A stretch of 64,000 nt of DNA from Galdieria sulphuraria (Eukaryota; Rhodophyta; Bangiophyceae; Galdieriales; Galdieriaceae), in assembly GCF_000341285.1 (NCBI RefSeq), contig NW_005178467.1, forward strand, positions 124,001-188,000, read 5' to 3'. Position numbers and translations under genes: made by a program. Of the stretch, positions 54,790-64,000 are shown one piece after another (position 1 is the stretch's first letter; every line of letters starts with the position of its first letter). The notes under the pieces were generated by a model. That model saw only the letters and a list, made by a program, of their open reading frames with translations, did no database searches and had not been told where the DNA came from.

Positions 54790-57760
54790 ATGGCAGAAAC
54801 TTGTCTTTTTGTGGAAAATTCTGAAAGTAGTTCTACAAAACAAGAAGACCCTAGTGCTTTGACAAGAAGACTTACTCCTAAAAAGCTGAGAACTCCAGAA
54901 GAACTGGAGGCTGGTCAGTTAAAGGCAGACGAAAACAGGGCAAAGTTATTTTCAGACCAAAGGTAGGTTTGATTGAAGTTGAAAAGCTCCTATTTGTTAA
55001 AGGAAAGAAAATATAGTCGTCGTTGCGCAGAAAAAGTGAAGAAAGCACTAGAAGTTGCAAAGACTGCCAGGGAAGAACTGGAAGCCACCGTGAAAGCAAA
55101 GAAGGAATTGTTGGAGAGAAAATTGAAAGATGCTGAATTGCGGAGAAAACAGTATCTTGAGGTCGTTCATTTTTGCCCTTTTAGTACTTTTCTGACTTTT
55201 CTTACGAATAGGCTTCTCGCCAAAGTGCGAGACAACATTCAGCAAAGGTCAGCGATGTTGCCTCAGAAATGAACAGAATGAAGAGGACGGACATGTTACG
55301 TCTTTGTGCACACATTCAAACGCAATTGTGGAATGCAGACGCTCGTCGTTCTAGAAGGCTTGCAATGAGGGCTAGGAGAGCTTCTAATTTTTCTTTATCA
55401 AAGTGCAGTCCGCCTCTATCGAGAAATCGGAGTTCAGATCACGAAGAAACTATAGTGCAACTTGAAAGAGAGCAAAATGCAGCTAGCATCATTCAATTTT
55501 TTTGGAGATTTCTTCATGTTCAAAGGAAATTTCGCGAGTTGGGTCTGTCCGTGAACGATTGTCTTGTAGACGGATTTGAATCAACAAAGCTGAAGATTCA
55601 ACGCTATGAAGCAGTTCAAGCTGCTGGAATGACTCTTAGGCTTTTACATTCGCACGCATATCTCTTGTCAAATGACGAAGCTCGTCGACTAGCCAAACTA
55701 TTTTTGACAAGTTTTGTCATAGCAGCTCATCCTGAGCACGTTTTGGATAGTCCTGTGAGTATTTCCTTGTAAACACAAGATAATATAATGACAGTGTATA
55801 GGACACTGGTTTAGAAAGGTCTATCGCTGATTCAGCAAAGTCGTTATTGAAATGTCTGACGAACAATAAGGAAGATCCTTTTTCATGTGCTGTGAAAGCT
55901 CGCGCGTTGTGGACCAAATATCGTGTACAGTTTGATGAATGGGAAAGAAATGACCGAGAGCGGTTAATTAATGGTATGATAACCGATTATGTAGGATTGG
56001 AGCGTTTGAAAGTTGGTGTGGTGGAGAGAGATTCAAGGACATATGGCTCCAACAAATCACATAGAGATTCTGCTCTTTTAGCTCATTCCCAAACGAAGTC
56101 TTTCTCTATATGGTCAGCTCAAATCGAAAAACGACAAAACAAGTTGAAAAAAGCGCTCAGAAGAATTGGAGGATTAGAAGTGCTTCAAAGACTTGAAGAA
56201 AAATTGAGAATTTCTTTTTCACTAGAAAGTGAGGAAACGAATGGCTCAGTGGTGCCAATAGAAGATTCATCTTTGAGAAGAGAGAATAAAACGCAAGTCC
56301 AAGACAGTGATAATGCGTTGGCACAGAGCCTTTTAAATGAAGTTTATGCTCATGAAATGATGGTGGACCTCGATATGTTTTTGAGAAAGCTTAGGACACC
56401 TAGAAGTTATCAGCAGATGTTGGAAATAGCCAAGAGAGCATTTCGTGACCATTTTCACAACTTGCTTAGCAGTGCAATTGAAGAAGATGCCTCGAACCAG
56501 CAAGCATTGGTTAGGGAACGGTTTGGCGACCTTGTTCAAAGTCTCAAAATGAAACTAGTTTCACTTCTCCCCCAAAAATCGAATGCCAACATAGACGTCA
56601 TCCGTTCTAGTCTGGATTCTTCATTTGACTTGGAGTTGATCGAACAAATGCTGAAGCACGATGCATTTTCAGCAAGGGACTTTCAAGGACTGCTACAGTT
56701 GGTCGCAAACGTTTTAAAAAATGTACAAGCTCCTCATCAAGATCAATACGTGGAAAGAAGTGTGCAAGTTTGGCTAAAGGAGGTGGAAGAGGTTGAGAAG
56801 AAGAATAGAAAAGATTCTTTATCTTCAACGGTGCGAACAATGAACCTGATTTCTTCGATGTTTTCAATTATGTGCGAAATTTTTGATTTGCTCGAAGAAA
56901 CAGAGCGCTCGATTATTATAGCGAAAATGAAAATTTTGGCTCCTATCGTACAGAAACATGGACCAGAATGGGAGCGTGCTCATTTTGAACAAAAGATCGA
57001 ACAGTCTATTTTTGATGAGAAACTTCCAGTAACACGCACTTGGTTGGAGAACTCTATAGGGTTTATTAGGGAACAATTCACAACTTTGAATCTACAGGCA
57101 GTCACGACTGGTAGTCAAACAGCTCTCCAAAACGTAGTTGGTGCCGCACTAGTATATCTTATCGAAAAACCGTACAGTTTACCAGTTGAAGAAGTTCCAG
57201 AAGTTTTGAGGTTGGATCATGAGCGAATTTTTAATCTTCAGAATGACGTGCAGCGTCTTTCCCTCTTATCTGCTTTAGATTTAATCCTCAGAAGGTTCAC
57301 GAATGATAAAGTGGGAGTCCCTGTTGCATGTGATTTGAAGAGTATGAATATATGTTTGAAGGACAGTAATGCTTCCTTGAAAGATATTGAGAAGCAATTA
57401 CTTTTATGTGTTCACGAATGTCTAGATGATCCCGAATCGGAAGGCTCTTCTGACCCTTCAAGTCCTCTAACGGATGATGATGAGAATTTTTTGCGTCGTA
57501 TGCTTAAGAAGGCTGCTCGTTTGGAAGATCCTGTTTTTAGCATTTTGAAGCGTCGTATTTTGGACTCTCTTCGAAAGCAGTTTCTACTAAGTCCTAACAT
57601 TGTTACCGATGATTATCATTTGCGCTCTCTTGGTTTGTCAGCCATTGTGCAAGATTTTCATGATATGATGAATGAGTTGCACAAAATAAGTTCTCATCTT
57701 GTTAAGGTGCATAACCAAAGATTGTTGAAAATCGTGTTAGATATTGTTAGCTATGATTAA
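54790..57760 (+). CDS. TCP11-domain protein with IQ motif
   Basis: About 900 residues. The first exons give a polar N-terminus, then a long charged coiled coil (ARREELEATVKAKKELLERK-like, KLKDAELRRKQYLE). Around 55450 an IQ motif, AASIIQFFWRFLHVQRKFRE, could bind calmodulin. From 55600 to the end the TCP11 (T-complex 11) domain runs: SHAYLLSNDEARRLAKLFLT, SFVIAAHPEHVLDSP, FDEWERNDRERLINGMITDY and, later, LLNEVYAHEMMVDLDMFLRK and HDAFSARDFQGLLQLVANVL. Introns are inferred near 54962-55006, 55159-55211 and 55755-55801. TCP11 proteins in plants and protists have been tied to growth signalling and organelle contacts, but no biochemical role is settled. Confidence 0.75.
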
Positions 57761-57831
57761 GGTATCTCTTGTTGCAATAAAATATGTTTTTTATTGTGTT
57801 TAAGGACTAGACGAGTTTTACAGTGACCCTC

Positions 57832-59189
57832 TAAATGATTTTGTTATATCGTAAACGACTAGCTAGCTTGCGATAGTACAAATAGAGCATACATGCGTAA
57901 AACTGTAACAACACTACCAAAGCGATTGCAAATATCATAGTAATGGAAGTGGACCTTTTCATCGTCTCCCACTCGACTAAGAGTTGTGTCAATTTTGCTG
58001 ACAAATCCTGTTGCTTCTCATGAGTGTCATCCCAAATCTATAAAAAACCTTTGAACTCTTCTCAATCCATTACATGGGGTTTTATACTTACGCTTTTTAG
58101 ATATTCCATATTAGGATTGGAGTTCATTGAGTCTTGTGGACCCTCATGATTCATTTGCATTTGTTGATTTCCCTCTTGTTGAGCAGTTGAATCAGTTTTG
58201 ACTCCTTGAACATTTGCTGGAGTTTGAGGATCTCGTTGAGATGGCACCGCATTCAGCATGCTATTGGATTGAGTGGCAGGTTTAGGTTTACTTGAGGATG
58301 CAACAGGTTTTGGTGGCGATAAGACTGAAGAAGTTTTCTGACCATCTACTACAGATTTTTTGGATGCTTTGTCAAAAGGGTCAGGTTGTTTCTTATTTCT
58401 GTCGGCTGTATTTTTGGCTGCTGTAGTAACAGCACCAGTTGCGACGGTTACCTGAATGATACTATGCTCCGTAGCATAATTTCCACTTTTTGCTGTGAAC
58501 CCAAAATAACCAGAATCAAGTTGTGCTGATGGAGGTAACTGAACGTCGAAGCAAAACTCTGGGTTTGGTAATGTATTTTTTTGTATCGGCAGCTGGTACA
58601 CGGATAGTTTGCCTTGTTGATAGGAGACATAAATTTTTCCAGTTAAAGAACCCAAAGCACATCCAGGAGACAACACTTTAACTTGCCAATCGCTACCCTT
58701 GGTTGTTCTTTCGTTGACCACTGGAAATAGACTGGGTCTGTGCCATTGATTGTCGAATAGTTGAATGACTATCCCTAATCCTTGGAACGCAGCTTCGTTA
58801 CCATACACTGTACCATAAGTAGGAGGATGTTTGGTATACCAAAATGCCAAGCTATCTACACGAGGTTGAATTTCCTTGGTTCCAATCCAGTACACAAAGC
58901 TTAGATTGAAGTGTTGTTGTTTCAGTGGAGTAATATGATACAGTGTTCCAAAGGCATCTTGTTCCATATCAGTCAATCGTACTATGTCAACTCCATCTTT
59001 CTGGGCCAACTTGGTTTGTCCAACACCAAACCAGTTGCGTAGTACTTCACCTGGAATGACAGGAGGAGACAGTGGACTACGGAAAGAATAGAGTGGGTCA
59101 GCGGGTAATAGATAAGGTAGTTGAAGTTGAGCAGCGACTATCCAACACAGTGTATTCAACACTATCCATAAAGTCCATATTTTAGTCAT
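57832..59189 (-). CDS. L-type lectin cargo receptor (ERGIC-53/VIP36-like)
   Basis: Binds high-mannose glycans on cargo in the early secretory pathway. The N-terminus from ATG 59189 is a signal peptide (MTKIWTLWIVLNTLCWIVAA). The lectin fold follows: FNLSFVYWIGTKE, DSLAFWYTKHPPTYGTVYGN, GLGIVIQLFDNQW with the ligand-site residues, and LDSGYFGFTAKSGNYATEHS. A polar Gln/Ser/Lys stalk comes next, then, over an intron near 58035-58090, a heptad stretch and one transmembrane helix (STSITMIFAIALVVLLQFYA) with a short basic cytosolic tail ending RLRYNKII. Topology is type I. The tail lacks the FF or KKxx ER-export/return signals of ERGIC-53. Confidence 0.85.
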
Positions 59190-59283
59190 TTGTTATTTCT
59201 CAAAACAATCCTCCGAGTTGTAAAAGATGAGAGCTGCGCAACCAATCGAATGTGAAAAAGGGAAATCCTCCATCTTGGGACAT

Positions 59284-59309
59284 TCTCTCTCTCTCTCTCT
59301 CTCTCTCTT
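59284..59309. repeat. (TC)n microsatellite upstream of the L-type lectin gene
   Basis: Thirteen TC units; on the minus strand a (GA)n run about 95 nt 5' of the lectin start codon and inside the 3' flank of the next gene. Confidence 0.8.
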
Positions 59310-59333
59310 GCAACACAAATGATTGGGAATGAC

Positions 59334-61142
59334 TTATAATAAAAAAGATTTATCTTCGCAGTACTTTTTACTCATACTTCCAAACTGCATGGCCCTTTTC
59401 TTCCTTGACACAAAATCATTTGAAAATCCCAGTTGCTTAGCTGCTTGACGAAGTATTCGTTTGTCGCCTATACCATCAGGCAACTCCATATCACAAATTA
59501 CCCTAGACAAAAATATCAAACGTGAAACAAGTCCTTCCACAAATACCTACTGTAGAGGCAATGAAGTAATGAAATCGATCACTTGTTCATCCAAAAAAGG
59601 CAATCGAAGTTCTTTGCCATGGTCTCCAACGATACGATCATCTCTACCCAAATTCCGCCACCAAAGTCGTGATAAATCCATATTCAATTCATATGCCAAC
59701 GTTGAATATCCTCCTCGCTGAAATACGGATCGATGCCTCCCTTTGTAACCACCTAATAACTCATCTGCTCCTAAACCACTCAACAGCACTTTACTTGACG
59801 AGGTATAAGGATTACTGTGGACATCATTGCTTTCTTTCACATGACCTTGGGCTCTAGCTCCAAACCACAAGGTGGAACCAATCGAAATATCCATCGGTGT
59901 ACAACAAGGAAATAATAAATATTTCAAATGCTGGCGATATTTTTGATATTCTTCCTTATCAACGTCCACAAACAGCAATCGAAAAGGCATCTTGAGCTTG
60001 TGATTGGAACAAATTCGATTGAGTTCTTCTATTCCTTCCATAGCTGTCTTTCTATCTGGACTTTTGGAAGGAGGACCAAAACAAACATTGATCAACTCCA
60101 ATGTTTTATATTGATAAATTTCATGCGATTGACAAACTTTCCATATCAAATAGGCCAAAACTAAAGAATCGATTCCACCGGAGAATAACAAGGCAAACGG
60201 TAACGACCCACAACGATTTGAAGAAGATTGCGATGGCAATTGTAGCATTTCGATTCTACGACCAACAGCTCTTAATAATACATTGATCCACGCAAGGACA
60301 AAGTTGGACGTATCATCAAGTGAATGAACTGAAATCTCTTGTGTTCTCCACCATTTGTCAGGTAAGTAAGAATCTAAGAAAAGTGCATGTTGAGGAGCTC
60401 CACGAGGTAACCTGCAGGATAATAATGATGAGGTTGAAATATTCCTTTTTCTAACATCACGAAAATGACAATCCAACCTGCCAAAAGGATTATCTTCTTC
60501 CCATTCTATGCAATATAATCCAAGTGGTGCCAATTCTATCAAACAACCACTACAAGCTGCTTCTTGAGGTGAAACTGAACTAATGAAAATGGATTGATCA
60601 TCTCCCGTTTTACCCAATAATAAAGAACGACGTCCGATGACATCGCGACCGAATATTAGGCACCGCAACGACGAAATGTAATAAATAATACTCCATGGAC
60701 CAGGTAAAGAATCCAACAACTCTAGTATATCAGAATATAAAGGTTTCCAATTATTATCTCTTCCACTATTTCTATGTCGAAACACTAGTTGACCTAACAA
60801 CTTGGATAATACAAGAGTATCGTTCTCTTCTTGGTTCATATTGTCATCGTATATTTCACCATTGAACAGTAAGACATTACCAAAGGAGTCTTCCAATGGT
60901 TGCTCTACTACCCGATTACCACGAAGACTTAAAACAGCGGCTTGTAACTCCAAACTCCTTTGAAAATATAACGAATAGCACTTTATGCGAAAGCTATCGG
61001 GTCCTCGTCGTTGTAAGAAATCTCTTGTTGCATCTTTCCACTGCTGTTTGACTTGCGTGAAATGAGTACAATTGCAAGTAAACGGTTGAAAAGAGTCAAA
61101 TAAGCCTTGTACTCCTGATAAGATAGCAAATATACCACACAT
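59334..61142 (-). CDS. ASNSD1: Asparagine-synthetase-domain protein, ASNSD1-like
   Basis: Starts at ATG 61142 with MCGIFAIL, so Cys2 of a class II glutamine amidotransferase is present. The N-terminal part carries DFLQRRGPDSFR and NVLLFNGEIYDDN. The synthetase part has LLFSGGIDSLVLAYLIWKVC (PP-loop for ATP) and LLSGLGADELLGGYKGRHRS, then GKELRLPFLDEQVIDFITSL. A 48-nt intron near 59505-59552 leads to the last exon ending MQFGSMSKKYCEDKSFLL. The order matches ASNSD1, a widespread eukaryotic paralogue of asparagine synthetase whose substrate is unknown, rather than canonical ASNS. The total of about 585 residues is usual for ASNSD1. Confidence 0.87.
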
Positions 61143-61203
61143 CTCATTCAGGAATCATAAGAATCCATCTTTCCTCGCTTCTTTAAGAAAATTTTTTATT
61201 TTC

Positions 61204-62533
<1,330 letters not shown>

Positions 62534-62592
62534 ATGAAAAAGGAAGTTGTGTTAGGCCTAAAAGGACACTTATAAGAGAAACGAATAATAGA

Positions 62593-64000
62593 ATGGAATG
62601 TTTTGTAAATATGCCTTGTACACCGAATAACAAACGTCGTTCTGTTATTTACAAGTTGCAGAGAAAGTGTTTATCTTGTCCCTATCCAAAAGTATCCAAA
62701 CCTCGTTGGTGTTGCTTTCATAAAAAGGGTAGCCAAGACCACGCAAAGAAAGATAACGATACAGGACTTTTTGCCTTTTGGAAACAAGCCTGGAAATCTC
62801 CTTTTTATGTAAAAGCAGAAAATGTAACGGCACCTCAAGTCGTGCGTAGAAGTAAGGTCAATCGACTGTTGACGCTATTTTGGCAAGTAGCAAAGCCTTA
62901 TTGGTTGGAAGAAACAAAGGCAAGATGGGAATTGGGATCAGTTGTTGCTCTCACTTTGTTACAAAGTGGCGTATCGGTTGCCTTCTCTTACATTGGAAGA
63001 GACTTTTGGAATGCCCTATCCGAAAAGAACCTAGAGAAGTGATGCTGCTTCTTGTTTCTATTGAACACTGCTTACTCAGAATTAATTTAGTTTTCAGCAT
63101 GAAATTATTTTGTTTTTTACTGCGATGGTTGTAGGGGTTCCCATATTTGTCTTGTACAGTTATTTTCGTGAGATATTGAGTATTCACTGGAGAGAATGGC
63201 TATCTGATAGGATTCTCAACAAATATTTTGAAAAGCGTGGATTTTATTACTTGGAATCCAATAGTCAAGTGGATAATCCTGATCAACGAATAGCCGTAAG
63301 TGATATAATGTGTTGTGATCATTTGACAAACGGGGAAAAGATAGGATGATATTCGCGCATTCACGAATACTTCATTGCAATTTATTTTAACGTTTATTAT
63401 CTCAGCTGTTGATTTGATCTCCTTTTCGGTTATTCTGTTTTCTATCTATCCAGAATTATTTCTGGTGCTGATCGGTTATGCAAGTGTGGGCACCTATTTG
63501 ACATACTATATCGGTAACCGTTTGATTTTATTGCACTTTGATAGATTGCAAAAGTAAGTGTTGTGACTTTTGCTTGTAGAATGTAAATATGTGTTTATGG
63601 ACTCTTCAGGGAAGCAGACTTTCGTTATGTTTTGGTGAGAATTCGTGAAAATGCAGAAAGCATTGCGTTTTATGGAGGTGAAAATAGGGAACAAGAATTG
63701 GCCAAAAGCAGATTGAATAAAGCACTATCGAGAACTATTGATATTGCTAAGTTGCAAAGGAACTTGGAATTCTTTACCAATAGTTATCGGTACAACGTTA
63801 TTCTATAGGACTCTCTTATGTTATTTATTTCGTTTTATAGGTACTTGATTCAAGTATTGCCTGCTTGGGTGGTTTCTCCTCTCTATTTTCAAGGTGCGAT
63901 AGGTTTGGGAGTGATATCACAAAGTATTTCAGCATTCAACCATATTTTGAGCGACCTCAGTATTATTGTGAATCGTTTTGAACAACTAAGCCAATTTTCT
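62593..64000 (+). CDS. ABC transporter, SbmA/BacA-like transmembrane part, 3' end missing
   Basis: ABC half-transporter whose membrane domain belongs to the ABC_membrane_2 (SbmA/BacA, ABCD-like) family. The basic Cys/Lys/Arg-rich N-terminus (about 70 residues) may be a plastid or mitochondrial targeting region. Exons joined over short introns give FWQVAKPYWLEETKARWELG, VALTLLQSGVSVAFSYIGRD, WREWLSDRILNKYFEKRGFY, then NPDQRIADDIRAFTNTSLQ, a family signature, and READFRYVLVRIRENAESIA. The ATP-binding cassette lies beyond the right edge. Start: ATG 62530 overlaps the stop of DUS2 by two bases; the first comfortable in-frame ATG is 62593 (MECFVNMPC), used here. Confidence 0.83.

Noticed and set aside
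54613-54843. A 76-codon minus-strand frame
   Set aside because: Lies between the RING and TCP11 genes, overlaps the TCP11 start in antisense, and has no motif.

Overview
The window looks like nuclear DNA of a unicellular red alga, most likely an acidothermophilic cyanidiophyte close to Galdieria. The signs are an AT-rich sequence, genes packed head to head or tail to head with gaps of tens of bases, and very short introns. I traced about 50 of them by joining reading frames; most are 43-63 nt, with GT donors and TAG, CAG, CAAG or AAAG acceptors. Plastid-type products (fibrillin, a J-domain protein with bilin-lyase-like HEAT repeats) and a tRNA interrupted at a non-canonical site fit the same group. 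This species call is inference from style and gene content; no database search was possible.

Layout. 1-10.3 kb: a CLC chloride channel/transporter (cut by the left edge), an ING PHD-finger protein head to head with Pescadillo (ribosome biogenesis), a large two-module FUSC-type membrane exporter, and a mitochondrial IF1-type ATPase inhibitor. 10.3-18.3 kb: a gene-poor stretch, then a DsbA/thioredoxin-fold protein, an ArfGAP, a Qa-SNARE syntaxin, a membrane-anchored J protein and a tiny membrane protein. 18.3-24.3 kb: two different intronless beta-tubulins pointing at each other with a three-unit polyubiquitin gene between them, then the DNA primase large subunit. 24.8-31.1 kb: proteasome subunit RPN1, a tRNA-Lys(UUU) with an insertion in its T-loop, a glycine-rich RRM protein and a BTB-pentapeptide protein. 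31.3-40.1 kb: an unrecognised disordered protein, a CBM48 domain fused to a polytopic membrane protein, cytosolic fructose-1,6-bisphosphatase, an F-box protein, the J-domain/HEAT protein and an arginine-deiminase-like enzyme. 40.4-48.5 kb: a CLASP microtubule protein, a divergent protein kinase and an MT-A70 adenine methyltransferase. 48.5-64 kb: an AT-rich gap with nested inverted repeats, a MEF2/SRF-type MADS protein, a class I aminotransferase, fibrillin, a RING finger protein, a TCP11 protein, an L-type lectin, an ASNSD1-like protein, DUS2, and an ABC transporter cut by the right edge.

This is mostly core euchromatic housekeeping DNA. Several genes share broad themes (cytoskeleton: two beta-tubulins and CLASP; protein turnover: polyubiquitin, RPN1, F-box, RING; vesicle traffic: ArfGAP, syntaxin, L-type lectin), but nothing shows that they work as one linked unit. 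I saw no transposon, provirus, virus-like element or CRISPR array. The most interesting items are the tRNA-Lys ectopic intron, the CBM48-membrane fusion, the J-domain/HEAT fusion, the divergent kinase, and the one-base frame break at an A7 run in Pescadillo.
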